Source of the DNA: a virus | DNA length: 30,611 nt | Reading direction: 5' to 3' (one strand) | IMG/VR virus record: IMGVR_UViG_3300002144_000745 | Location: 1-30,611 of that record | In this document: positions 14,884-22,950 of the stretch, piece after piece | Numbering within the stretch: the first letter of the stretch is position 1 | Layout: the number at the start of each line of letters is the position of its first letter | Notes under the pieces: model-generated | Databases searched by the model: none | Told to the model about the DNA's origin: nothing | What the model saw: the letters and a program-made list of their open reading frames with translations, nothing else | Position numbers and translations under genes: made by a program

Positions 14884-16281
14884 ATGCTTGAAATAGAAAA
14901 AATATCCGAAAATTTGTTTGACAAAATCCGCAGTCGATTCGCTAATGTCAGCATCGGCGACGAAACTGCCAAAGCCACAGTTGACCCGACCAAGGCTCGA
15001 TTCTTTAACTTTAACTTTGTAGTTGACGATAGAGAGTACGGTAATATCACAATCAGCTTAGTGGATTCACAGAGTTTAAAAGTGTATTACGACCAAGCAA
15101 TTGGCAAAGACATGAGTAAATCAGATCAGTTAGCATGGTATACTTTCCTCAAAGATATAAGATTATTTGCAAAACGCAACCTATTAACATTTGATATCAG
15201 GGACATCGCAAAAAGCGGCCTCAACGTCAAAGACTTACACCACTTAAACAAAGATGCAGATGTATACGATTCGAACGAACTGAACGAAAACAAACTGTAT
15301 GGCACAACACGCAGTAGTTATCAACAGTTAGAATCTGTACGTATTATTGCAAGACATAGCAAGCCGGTGGACGAACAACAACTTGGTGCAAGAGCAAGAA
15401 ATATAAAAGCAATCTACATTGAGAACTCGGAAGGTGAGAGATTTAAACTACCCGAAGGCACCACACTTAACGGCGCCAGAGCATATGCCCGACATGTTAA
15501 AAACGGCGGTGTAATACATGATGAGTTTGGCCAACACGTCGGTCAAATGATCAAAGAGATGGCTGATCTTAAATTGTTTGTTCGCAACATGCGCGGCAAG
15601 ACTTTTGAAGATACAGAAACCATGGCCATGGTAGAAGCAGCAATTGATCATTATGGCGCAATGCACCGAGACCTTTTTGGAATTAGAGGACAAAAAGGAT
15701 ATACTCGTTACCGAGAATCATGGTCAGCAGATCAGGCGGTAATGGATGACATCGACTTAGAAGAATTAAAAGACAGGTTTACACGCAGAGTATTTGACGA
15801 ACGTTTAGTTGATGCGTTACCTGTAGTACAACGTGCTTACCAGGAGCGTAAAAGTCGTGTGGGTGAAGAATTTGAAGCATGGGCTAACAATCTGATCGAA
15901 GACGATGATACCGAAGTAGAAGTCAGTGGCGAAACAATGTTTGCCAATGACATGGACAACGCCACAGGAAACAACGAAATCGACGTTCTACTAGACAAGA
16001 ACGATTTTACGTACACAGTACAAGACGGCAAATATACATTTGACAGCGGTGAGGAACTAGAACGTGCTAAAGACGTTATCGCGGCGTTCGACCCCAAAAT
16101 GCAATTCCCGCCAATGGGTATTGCTAGTCGCAATAATGTATATGGAGCAAGCGGCAACGATTTCGAATTAGGCGGCTACACTGGCGGCGTTATGGAAAAT
16201 GAACAGGTACAACCACCTGCACCAGTAGCAAAAGAATTTGATATTAGTTTTCTCAAAACGTTGGCTGGGTTATCTAAATAA
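14884..16281 (+). CDS. Conserved large T4-like phage protein, function unknown
   Basis: This 465-aa protein belongs to a family I know from aquatic T4-like phages and which is commonly thought to be structural. Landmarks are ENKLYGTTRSSYQQLESVRI, ARHSKPVDEQQLGARARNIK, IYIENSEGERFKLPEGT, NGARAYARHVKNGGV and FGQHVGQMIKEMADLKLF. No catalytic motif is visible. The C terminus is an isolated short motif, FLKTLAGLSK, after a proline-rich linker (QVQPPAPVAKE). The same LAG motif occurs in the proteins at 9261 and 11942, so this tail may be a docking peptide. The stop codon overlaps the late promoter of the next gene. Confidence 0.8.
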   Translation: MLEIEKISENLFDKIRSRFANVSIGDETAKATVDPTKARFFNFNFVVDDREYGNITISLVDSQSLKVYYDQAIGKDMSKSDQLAWYTFLKDIRLFAKRNLLTFDIRDIAKSGLNVKDLHHLNKDADVYDSNELNENKLYGTTRSSYQQLESVRIIARHSKPVDEQQLGARARNIKAIYIENSEGERFKLPEGTTLNGARAYARHVKNGGVIHDEFGQHVGQMIKEMADLKLFVRNMRGKTFEDTETMAMVEAAIDHYGAMHRDLFGIRGQKGYTRYRESWSADQAVMDDIDLEELKDRFTRRVFDERLVDALPVVQRAYQERKSRVGEEFEAWANNLIEDDDTEVEVSGETMFANDMDNATGNNEIDVLLDKNDFTYTVQDGKYTFDSGEELERAKDVIAAFDPKMQFPPMGIASRNNVYGASGNDFELGGYTGGVMENEQVQPPAPVAKEFDISFLKTLAGLSK

Positions 16282-16287
16282 TCAACT
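16275..16287 (+). promoter_or_regulatory. Late promoter, near-leaderless spacing
   Basis: TAAATA (16275-16280) overlaps the end of the preceding gene and is followed by seven bases and the ATG at 16288. Confidence 0.55.
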
Positions 16288-17331
16288 ATGAAAAAAACTC
16301 ATGGCAATTGGACCACGATTGAAATGCCACCTGGGTATCTGGACGATATAAATCAAGATCTGAAGTATCTGAGAAAATCTCACAATTTACCCAGCGAAAA
16401 GAATCACATCACTAATCGGTGTCAGATTCCATTAACTACATTAAACATTGATCACAAAGGCAGAGTATTTTTGTGCAGGTGCGATGGCTGGTTACCGTAC
16501 TCGGCTGGTCATATCACTGAGTTTTTTAGTCTGGCAGATATACACAATGCCGATACGTCTAAGCTGATAATTAAATCTGTGAATGATCAGAAGTTCACGT
16601 ATTGTGCTACTACTACATGTCGGATTGATAAATCATCTAATCTTGTGGATTTGTCTACTTTGGAAATCTATATAGGAATCGATATTAGTTGCAATTATTC
16701 ATGTCCTAGTTGCAGAGAAAGAATAATTTTTGATCAATCTTCGGAATATTTAGACGAAAAAAAACGATGGGCAGACTCGATTATTGATATTATAAAAAAC
16801 GAAACTGCTAAAAGTATAACTGTGATTATAGGTTCTAACGGTGAAACTTTTGTCAGCAAAGTGTATCTTTATATAATCAAAGAGTTAAAAAACTTGGACC
16901 ATGTAAAATTTGTGATTAACACGAATGCTAGTTCCGTAATAGACCACAAGGATTTGTTGGACGATGTGTTTTTTAAAAAAGTAAAACAGTTTTCCGTCAG
17001 CATTGATGCGGCAACAAAAGACACATATGAACACCTGAGGCGTCCGGGAAAATGGGAAAATTTACTCAAAAATCTAAATTATATTAATTCATTTGATTTG
17101 CCTGTCACTGCTAACTTTGTAATACAAAAATATAATTTTAGAGAAATGCTGCCGTTCGTTGATTTTTGTAAACAGTATGGTATGTTGATAAATTTCACTT
17201 TGATGACCGATTGGGGTACATACCACAACGTCAACGAACAATTGGTGCACTTGCCCGAATCTCCTCATTATGACGAATTTCGGCAAATTGTGGATGCATT
17301 ACCCGAAAATTTGGCAAACCAAGTAGCTTGA
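16288..17331 (+). CDS. Radical SAM protein with N-terminal SPASM-like cysteine domain
   Basis: This 347-aa protein has the radical SAM cluster motif CNYSCPSC (C135, C139, C142; Cx3Cx2C), preceded by LEIYIGIDIS. The downstream pattern is typical of the family: IGSNGETF, FVINTNAS, and FSVSIDAATKDTYEHLR. Such enzymes use a 4Fe-4S cluster to cleave S-adenosylmethionine and drive radical chemistry, often on peptides. The N-terminal ~115 residues hold C45, C63, C65, C106 and C111 in CQIPLTTLNIDHKGRVFLC and FTYCATTTC. This looks like the SPASM/twitch auxiliary-cluster region that normally sits C-terminal. Domain order is therefore permuted relative to the usual form. The substrate is unknown. Neighbours are structural upstream and gp32 downstream. 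Confidence 0.85.
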   Translation: MKKTHGNWTTIEMPPGYLDDINQDLKYLRKSHNLPSEKNHITNRCQIPLTTLNIDHKGRVFLCRCDGWLPYSAGHITEFFSLADIHNADTSKLIIKSVNDQKFTYCATTTCRIDKSSNLVDLSTLEIYIGIDISCNYSCPSCRERIIFDQSSEYLDEKKRWADSIIDIIKNETAKSITVIIGSNGETFVSKVYLYIIKELKNLDHVKFVINTNASSVIDHKDLLDDVFFKKVKQFSVSIDAATKDTYEHLRRPGKWENLLKNLNYINSFDLPVTANFVIQKYNFREMLPFVDFCKQYGMLINFTLMTDWGTYHNVNEQLVHLPESPHYDEFRQIVDALPENLANQVA

Positions 17332-17356
17332 CATTTAACACTGATACAAGTATACT
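17328..17356 (+). promoter_or_regulatory. Sigma70-type promoter P1 for gp32
   Basis: TTGACA (17328-17333), a 17-bp spacer and TATACT (17351-17356) lie at the end of the radical SAM gene. A start near 17363 would give a leader of about 120 nt for gp32. Confidence 0.8.
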
Positions 17357-17390
17357 ACGTATGTGCTTAACAAATTTATTACCTTTTATA

Positions 17391-17418
17391 TTGACAGGCT
17401 AAATATAATTGTTATACA
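17391..17418 (+). promoter_or_regulatory. Sigma70-type promoter P2 for gp32, with embedded late-type core
   Basis: TTGACA (17391-17396), a 16-bp spacer and TATACA (17413-17418). The spacer contains TAAATA (17400-17405), so the same segment may also serve as a late promoter. Confidence 0.65.
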
Positions 17419-17470
17419 ATTACACGGTGTACTTGTATATCTAGGCACAATAAAGACCATCTTAACATAT

Positions 17471-17487
17471 AAAGGAAAATTATCATG
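17471..17487 (+). promoter_or_regulatory. Translation initiation region of gp32
   Basis: AAAGGAAAATTATCATG is identical, including the next four bases, to the uvsX initiation region at 20370. It holds a Shine-Dalgarno nine to ten bases before the start codon. Confidence 0.7.
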
Positions 17488-18474
17488 GCAACATCTTTAG
17501 CAGAAATCCGCGCCAAGTTGGCGAATCAAGAAAACCGTTCAGCAGGCGGCAGCACATCCGGTGGAGACAATGGCATCTACGCTCATTGGAACATCGCAGA
17601 AGGAACAACAGCTCGAATTCGATTCCTTCCCGATGCAAACACAAGCAACACTTTCTTTTGGGCAGAACGCCTAATGATCAAATTGCCTTTCGCAGGCATT
17701 AAAGGTCAAGTAGACAGCAAAAATACTTTTGTGCAAGTGCCATGTGTTGAAATGTACGGAGCAGCCTGTCCAATATTGGCAGAAGTTCGTACTTGGTTTA
17801 AGGATCCAGCACTAGAGGATATGGGTCGTAAGTACTGGAAGAAAAAATCTTACTTGTTCCAAGGATTTGTGCGTGATAATCCCATGGCAGACGACAAGAC
17901 CCCAGAAAATCCAATCCGTCGTTTCATTATCAGCCCGCAAATTTTTAACCTGATTAAAAATGCGCTGATGGATCCAGAATTGGAGAACATGCCCACCGAC
18001 TACCAAGGCGGATTAGATTTCAACGTCAAAAAAACAAGCAAAGGCGGCTACGCTGATTACAGCACAAGTACTTGGGCACGTAAAGAAAGCTCGCTGAGTT
18101 CTGAAGAAGCACAAGCAATTGAGCAATACGGCTTGTATAACCTGACAGACTTTTTGCCCAAGCAACCCAGTGATGCAGACTTGAAGATCATCAAAGAAAT
18201 GTTCGAAGCATCAGTCAATGGTGAAGCATACGATCCAGAACGTTTTGGATCGTACTACAAGCCAGCTGGTTTGCGCAATGACACTGCCTCGACATCTGTT
18301 GCACAGGCAGCGCCTGCTCCTCAAGTAAACTCCGCACCAGTAGCACCAGTAGCAGCGGCTGTTGTTGAGGTGGCAAGGGATGAGCCAGTTGTATCAGCGG
18401 CAGTGGCCGAAGCTAAACCTTCTAGCCAACGTGCTGAGGATATCCTGGCAATGATTCGCAATCGTTCGAAGTAA
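17485..18474 (+). CDS. gp32: Single-stranded DNA-binding protein (T4 gp32-like)
   Basis: This 329-aa protein coats single-stranded DNA in replication and recombination and works with UvsX and UvsY. The N terminus MATSLAEIRAKLANQENRS and the core IYAHWNIAEGTTARIRFLPD, KYWKKKSYLFQGFV and PIRRFIISPQIFNLI match the gp32 family. The Zn-knuckle region of T4 gp32 is reduced here to C87 and C95 (VPCVEMYGAACPI), so zinc binding is doubtful. The C terminus is an Ala/Pro/Val-rich linker ending in a conserved-looking helix, SQRAEDILAMIRNRSK. It has two host-type promoters and a good ribosome-binding site, in line with expression before late genes. Confidence 0.93.
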   Translation: MATSLAEIRAKLANQENRSAGGSTSGGDNGIYAHWNIAEGTTARIRFLPDANTSNTFFWAERLMIKLPFAGIKGQVDSKNTFVQVPCVEMYGAACPILAEVRTWFKDPALEDMGRKYWKKKSYLFQGFVRDNPMADDKTPENPIRRFIISPQIFNLIKNALMDPELENMPTDYQGGLDFNVKKTSKGGYADYSTSTWARKESSLSSEEAQAIEQYGLYNLTDFLPKQPSDADLKIIKEMFEASVNGEAYDPERFGSYYKPAGLRNDTASTSVAQAAPAPQVNSAPVAPVAAAVVEVARDEPVVSAAVAEAKPSSQRAEDILAMIRNRSK

Positions 18475-18493
18475 AAATAACTAAGCAGATATT

Positions 18494-19330
18494 GTGTTTT
18501 TAATTACCAGATTCACTCACGGATCTGCTGGCAAATTTTTGAGTTCGATACTCCAGACTAGCGACAAAATTGATCACTGGTCTGGAGTAATCCAATCGAA
18601 CAAATCTAATATTCAATTAATCGATTCTCTTCTAATAGAATATACAAAAAGAAGTTTTCCGGAGAACCATAATAATCACATTATGCTAGAACCCATGGTT
18701 CCTTATAATGTTGACTTGTACAGCGCTGGGTACGCTAGGGGAAACGATGTGCTGTTAGATCACTATCTAAAAAATGCACACGAAAAAAATGATGGACGTC
18801 TAATAGAATGTCTTCGTTCAAAACTTAAACCTAATATTGTGTTTCATAAACCTGATATTCCCGTATTTTGCAATGGCAGTAGCGTTGTTACCATAACAGT
18901 AACCAGTGACAAAGAAAAAAGTTGGTTATACAATACGTTATGGTCTAAACAATTTTTAGAACTTGACGATGAAATACGGTATGTTCCTAGCGATCCGGAA
19001 TATTGCAATTTTAATAGTATAGTCCAAGTGCTAACTTATAAAAACCCGTATAAATTTCCAAAGTCGATGAAAGAACAGTTGTATGAAGAATATGTAGTTA
19101 ATGATCACACAAATCCTTGGTATTTTGATCCTGATAAATTTAGACAATTTGATAAAGAAAATAACTTAGACAATATCTTTATTAACTTAGCTGAAATTTT
19201 AATTAAAGATAATTTTTTGCATGCAGTAGATCGGATTTTTAAAAAATTCGAATTAGGGCAACCTAATTTACCATTAATAAGTATGCTACACTCTATATGG
19301 ATTTCTAGGCAATTATCATATGACAGTTGA
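18494..19330 (+). CDS. AT-rich phage protein, function unknown
   Basis: This is a 278-aa protein I cannot assign. It starts with GTG at 18494 and reads MFLITRFTHGSAGKFLSSIL. The HGSAGKFL segment after a beta-strand resembles the nucleotide-binding loop of kinase or sulfotransferase-like P-loop proteins, but it lacks the final Ser/Thr, so this is only a suggestion. The rest is rich in Asn, Lys, Tyr and Asp (KSWLYNTLWSKQFLELDDE). It overlaps the next gene by 11 bases. By eye the pair is more AT-rich than flanking gp32 and uvsX, which suggests later insertion into the recombination module. No strong Shine-Dalgarno is visible. Confidence 0.65.
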   Translation: MFLITRFTHGSAGKFLSSILQTSDKIDHWSGVIQSNKSNIQLIDSLLIEYTKRSFPENHNNHIMLEPMVPYNVDLYSAGYARGNDVLLDHYLKNAHEKNDGRLIECLRSKLKPNIVFHKPDIPVFCNGSSVVTITVTSDKEKSWLYNTLWSKQFLELDDEIRYVPSDPEYCNFNSIVQVLTYKNPYKFPKSMKEQLYEEYVVNDHTNPWYFDPDKFRQFDKENNLDNIFINLAEILIKDNFLHAVDRIFKKFELGQPNLPLISMLHSIWISRQLSYDS

Positions 19331-20291
19331 ACGATTGGTTCCTCCATATTCGGAAATTCTTAGTCTGACTCATCAAAGTTATATACCGGATACTATAAAA
19401 ATTTCTGATCATTTACTCGGATTTACTTCCTCCGGACAGAACGATATTTTTACTATTCTAAATAATACTGCTGAATACCAAAATTTAAAAATATCAGTAA
19501 TATATCACAATATATTTGATGAAAATATAAAAGCATTATACCCAAATTTGATTCTGAAATTTTCAGCCGACTTTCAAGATTTTTTAAATCTTGCAGTATT
19601 TAAAGACTATCGTGCTCATCCTGCTGTTGCATATAAAAATTTTCTTTGTAGTTTTAACGGATCGGCTCATGTATCTAGGCAACTGCTAACAGCCTGTTTA
19701 TATAAAATGGGCATGTTTAACCCGTTGTATTCGAGTAAAAATTTTAAAAATACTACTGATGACATTGACGGATTGCTATCAGGACTCTCTGACGTTGATC
19801 GGTTTTATAGAAAATTTTTCCTATCTGAAAAATCAGAAAAATTCCTTCAGGAAGTTTATAGTTTCGGCCACGTCAGATTCAGTCATAAGGAAAATATTTA
19901 CAATTTAGAAAGTAAACTAACTGAAAGTTTTTTACACATTGTGAGTGAGACTATGGCAACTAGTTATTGTCCTTTTGTAACAGAAAAATTCTTACATAGT
20001 GTTGTTACCCGCGGGTTATTTTTATCCTACGCTCAACCACTGTGGCATGATCATGTAGAAAAGTATTATGGGTTTAAAAAATATAATAAAATTTTTGATT
20101 ATAGGTTCGATACCATAGCTGATCCTGTAGCACGATTGGTAGAGCTAGTAACTATGATTTCAAAATTTCAAAAATTAAGTTATGATGAATTATACGATCT
20201 CTATTTAATAGAACTAGACACAATCGATTACAATTACAATCATTACTATAGCGGCGACTATTTAAAAAAACTAAAAGAGTCTGAGCAATGA
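19320..20291 (+). CDS. Unknown protein with TEK...GF...FD motif block
   Basis: This is a 323-aa protein of no firm family. Residues ~214-277 contain CPFVTEKFLHSVVTRGLFLS, KYYGFKKYNKIFDYRFDTI and a following VARLVELV. This order (F.(T/S)EK, a strand, GF..., (F)D..(Y/F)D.I, R) is what I remember from an uncharacterised family in aquatic phages that sits near glycosyltransferase-like and radical SAM genes. A glycan-related role is speculative. A segment FLCSFNGSAHVSRQLLTACL near residue 107 may belong to the same fold. It overlaps the 18494 gene by 11 bases, so the two are probably co-translated. Confidence 0.65.
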   Translation: MTVERLVPPYSEILSLTHQSYIPDTIKISDHLLGFTSSGQNDIFTILNNTAEYQNLKISVIYHNIFDENIKALYPNLILKFSADFQDFLNLAVFKDYRAHPAVAYKNFLCSFNGSAHVSRQLLTACLYKMGMFNPLYSSKNFKNTTDDIDGLLSGLSDVDRFYRKFFLSEKSEKFLQEVYSFGHVRFSHKENIYNLESKLTESFLHIVSETMATSYCPFVTEKFLHSVVTRGLFLSYAQPLWHDHVEKYYGFKKYNKIFDYRFDTIADPVARLVELVTMISKFQKLSYDELYDLYLIELDTIDYNYNHYYSGDYLKKLKESEQ

Positions 20292-20294
20292 TAT

Positions 20295-20322
20295 TTGATA
20301 TAAAACTTTTCGGTAATAATAT
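20295..20322 (+). promoter_or_regulatory. Putative sigma70-type promoter for uvsX
   Basis: TTGATA (20295-20300), a 16-bp spacer and TAATAT (20317-20322) lie in a very AT-rich intergenic stretch before uvsX. The match is weaker than at gp32. Confidence 0.5.
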
Positions 20323-20369
20323 ATATTAATATATATAGACAATACTCACAAAAACAGTTAAAATTAAAC

Positions 20370-20386
20370 AAAGGAAAATTATCATG
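20370..20386 (+). promoter_or_regulatory. Translation initiation region of uvsX
   Basis: AAAGGAAAATTATCATG is identical to the gp32 region at 17471, and identity continues through the second codon. Confidence 0.7.
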
Positions 20387-21499
20387 GCAAAACCATTTGA
20401 CGTAAGCAAATTTAGAAAATCAATTACAAAAAGCATCGAAGGACTCAGTGTGGGATTTAACGATCCTACTGATTGGGTAAGTACCAGCAACTATGCGCTG
20501 AACTATCTGATCAGTGGCGACTTTAACAAAGGCATCCCGCTTGGCAAAGTCACTGTGTTTGCTGGAGAATCTGGCGCAGGTAAATCATTTATCTGTGCTG
20601 GCAATTTGGTGGCAAATGCACAAAAACAAGATATCTTCCCCATCTTAATTGACACTGAAAATGCATTAGATGAAAAATGGCTACATGCACTTAATGTAGA
20701 CACCAGTGAAGACAAATTGCTAAAATTAAACATGGCAATGATCGACGACGTGGCTAAAATGATTTCAGAGTTTGTGAAGGAATACAAGACCCTACCGGAA
20801 GAAGGTCGTCCTAAAGTATTGTTTGTATTAGACTCACTGGGAATGTTGTTAACCCCCACAGACGTTAACCAGTTCAATGCTGGTGACATGAAGGGCGACA
20901 TGGGTCGTAAACCTAAAGCACTGACTGCATTGGTACGCAACTGTGTAAACATGTTTGGTGACTTGAACTTGGGATTAGTGTGCACTAATCACACATATGC
21001 CAGTCAAGACATGTTTGACCCCGATGACAAAATCTCAGGCGGACAGGGCTTTATCTATGCATCGAGTATTGTTGTTGCAATGAAGAAGATGAAGCTGAAG
21101 GAAGATGAAGACGGCAACAAGATTGCACAGGTTAAAGGTATACGTGCTGGTTGTAAGATCATGAAAACCCGCTATGCCAAACCGTTTGAAAGTGTTCAAG
21201 TTAAGATTCCATACGAAACAGGTATGAATCCATACAGCGGATTAACTGATTTGTTTGAAGGCAAGTTATTGCTTAAAAAAGAAGGAAATAGTTTAGTCTA
21301 CACCACAGCCGACGGCGAAGTTATCAAGAAGTTCCGTAAAGGGTGGGAGCGCAATGATGACGGTTGCTTAGATACTGCAATGCTGGATATCACGTCCAAC
21401 CCACACAAATTCGACAAACTTGTCGACGAAAAAGCTGATAAAGCCGCAATAGAAGCAGACTTTGCAGCAGTAGAAGAACAAGAGGAAATCTCAGAATGA
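20384..21499 (+). CDS. uvsX: UvsX recombinase (RecA/Rad51-like)
   Basis: This 371-aa strand-exchange ATPase (T4 UvsX is about 390 aa) drives recombination-dependent replication together with gp32 and UvsY. Walker A is at residues 61-68 (GESGAGKS). Walker B is around 145-150 (VLFVLDS). The sensor region is LGLVCTNHTYAS, and the L2-like segment is SGGQGFIYASSIVVAMKK. The C terminus is acidic (AAVEEQEEISE), as in many recombinases where it modulates DNA access. It overlaps the next gene as ATGA, giving translational coupling. It shares its ribosome-binding sequence with gp32. Confidence 0.95.
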   Translation: MAKPFDVSKFRKSITKSIEGLSVGFNDPTDWVSTSNYALNYLISGDFNKGIPLGKVTVFAGESGAGKSFICAGNLVANAQKQDIFPILIDTENALDEKWLHALNVDTSEDKLLKLNMAMIDDVAKMISEFVKEYKTLPEEGRPKVLFVLDSLGMLLTPTDVNQFNAGDMKGDMGRKPKALTALVRNCVNMFGDLNLGLVCTNHTYASQDMFDPDDKISGGQGFIYASSIVVAMKKMKLKEDEDGNKIAQVKGIRAGCKIMKTRYAKPFESVQVKIPYETGMNPYSGLTDLFEGKLLLKKEGNSLVYTTADGEVIKKFRKGWERNDDGCLDTAMLDITSNPHKFDKLVDEKADKAAIEADFAAVEEQEEISE

Positions 21500-21723
21500 G
21501 TTTAGACGTCGAAATTCTAGGCGAATCGTATCAGGCATTAAAGCAGTATATCCCTCAAAAGGATAGACAAGAAGCGTCTGACGCGCTGATGAGTATTCTA
21601 GTAGATGCGCTGACAGATGATGAGGCGAAGGAATTTGCTTCAACTGATGCATATACCAAACGTAGTTACGATGAGTACGCAGATGCCGATGAGGAAGAAG
21701 ACGATTACGGTTATGAAGATTAA
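21496..21723 (+). CDS. Small acidic protein between uvsX and uvsY
   Basis: This 75-aa protein starts within the ATGA overlap with uvsX. The N-terminal part is helical (ESYQALKQYIPQKDRQEASD, then LMSILVDALTDDEAKEFAST). The C terminus is a run of Asp, Glu and Tyr. Similar small acidic proteins occupy this place in aquatic T4-like phages as I remember them. The function is unknown. Coupling with uvsX and the uvsY-like gene suggests a role in recombination, for example as a modulator of filament assembly (inference). Confidence 0.8.
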   Translation: MSLDVEILGESYQALKQYIPQKDRQEASDALMSILVDALTDDEAKEFASTDAYTKRSYDEYADADEEEDDYGYED

Positions 21724-21726
21724 CCC

Positions 21727-22179
21727 ATGTGGTACAACAAAGTAGTAGAAGACCTTGGTAATATACCTATGTTCATTAATTATTATGAAAATGAACTACA
21801 AGAAGCCAAATACGATTGCACAGTCAAAGGCAACTTGGAAAAAAATATTGCTTCTTTGCCTGGTTTAACAGAGCATAGATTTAACCAGCTTCAAGAGATT
21901 GAGGCTGTGTTAAACTATCTCAACATTCAACTGCGAAAGATACGCAGACGTCATTTTCAAAAGTATCTTGAAAACTATGCAAGAGCATTGACTAGTAGGG
22001 ATGCTGAAAAGTATGTAGATGGTGAGGACGAAGTTATTGACTTTGAAACTATTATTAACGAAGTGGCACTTGTTCGCAACAAGTGGCTGGGAGTATTAAA
22101 AGGTCTCGAAAGCAAAAACTTTATGCTGGGACATGTAACCAGACTCAGGTCTGCTGGCATGGAAGATGTCACTCTATAA
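21727..22179 (+). CDS. uvsY: UvsY-like recombination mediator
   Basis: This is a 150-aa helical protein, and T4 UvsY is 137 aa. UvsY helps UvsX displace gp32 from single-stranded DNA. The C-terminal block, with NKWLGVLKGLESKNFMLGHV then TRLRSAGMED, corresponds to the conserved oligomerisation end of UvsY-family proteins. RKIRRRHFQKYLENYARALTS supplies the basic DNA-binding helix. It sits three bases after the 75-aa gene in the uvsX operon, which supports the call. The stop codon is part of a perfect TATAAATA late promoter for the next gene. Confidence 0.85.
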   Translation: MWYNKVVEDLGNIPMFINYYENELQEAKYDCTVKGNLEKNIASLPGLTEHRFNQLQEIEAVLNYLNIQLRKIRRRHFQKYLENYARALTSRDAEKYVDGEDEVIDFETIINEVALVRNKWLGVLKGLESKNFMLGHVTRLRSAGMEDVTL

Positions 22180-22187
22180 ATATTTGC
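22175..22187 (+). promoter_or_regulatory. Perfect T4 late promoter, leaderless spacing
   Basis: TATAAATA (22175-22182) is the full T4 late consensus, followed by TTTGC and the ATG at 22188. It overlaps the uvsY stop codon. Confidence 0.75.
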
Positions 22188-22949
22188 ATGAAAACAATTG
22201 TAATTTGCACAGGGGGATATGACCCGATTCATTCCGGGCACATAGAATATTTTAAAGCAGCCCGAGCATTAGGTGATATGCTTATCGTTGGACTTAATAG
22301 TGATGACTGGTTGACTCGTAAAAAAAGCAGACCATTCATGAACTACGAAGAACGTTTTTTGATAACTGCAAATTTAAAAATGGTAGACAGTGTCATTGCC
22401 TACGACGACACTGATAACAGCAGTTGCGGCGCGATCGAGCGTGTTCTTGAAAAATATCCTGATGCAAAAATAATTTTTGCCAACGGAGGTGACCGGACAA
22501 AAGATAATATTCCAGAGATGAGAATAAAGTCAGACCGTCTAGAGTTTAAATTTGGAGTCGGTGGCACTAATAAAGCCAATTCTAGTAGTTGGATCTTAGA
22601 AGACTGGAAGGCTCCAAAGACAGTCAGACCCTGGGGATACTATCGGGTACTGCACGAAGTGCCGGGTATGAAAGTTAAAGAACTGACAGTGGACCCCGGA
22701 CAAAAACTCAGCATGCAACGACATGCCAATCGAGCAGAGTACTGGGTTGTCAGCGAAGGCTCCGGGGTAGTGTATAGCCAACTACCCAATGGGTACACTA
22801 TGCCTCCGACGGAGATAACCAAACATTCGGAAATTAAAATACCTGTAAGCGAATGGCATCAACTTTCAAATGAAGGAGAAATTCCGTTGAAAGTAGTAGA
22901 AATACAATACGGTAACAGGTGCGAAGAAGAAGATATCGAACGCAAATAA
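22188..22949 (+). CDS. Nucleotidyltransferase-cupin fusion (cytidylyltransferase + sugar-phosphate isomerase-like cupin)
   Basis: This is a 253-aa fusion. Residues 1-~135 are a nucleotidyltransferase of the RfaE/TagD cytidylyltransferase superfamily: GGYDPIHSGHIEYFKAAR with HSGH at 15-18, and RPFMNYEERFLITANL. Residues ~145-250 are a cupin like the C-terminal domain of ManC-type mannose-phosphate enzymes: RPWGYYRVLHE, SMQRHANRAEYWVVSEG (H179 and E184 as metal ligands), and EWHQLSN (H224). Together they suggest activation or rearrangement of a sugar-phosphate. The target could be host surface glycan or a virion glycan, which I cannot tell. The frame is open to 22083, but the late promoter fixes the start at 22188. 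A terminator follows. Confidence 0.88.
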   Translation: MKTIVICTGGYDPIHSGHIEYFKAARALGDMLIVGLNSDDWLTRKKSRPFMNYEERFLITANLKMVDSVIAYDDTDNSSCGAIERVLEKYPDAKIIFANGGDRTKDNIPEMRIKSDRLEFKFGVGGTNKANSSSWILEDWKAPKTVRPWGYYRVLHEVPGMKVKELTVDPGQKLSMQRHANRAEYWVVSEGSGVVYSQLPNGYTMPPTEITKHSEIKIPVSEWHQLSNEGEIPLKVVEIQYGNRCEEEDIERK

Positions 22950-22950
22950 A

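Noticed and set aside
22083-22187. Extended N terminus for the nucleotidyltransferase (35 more codons)
   Set aside because: It lies within uvsY in another frame, and the perfect late promoter sits directly before the ATG at 22188.
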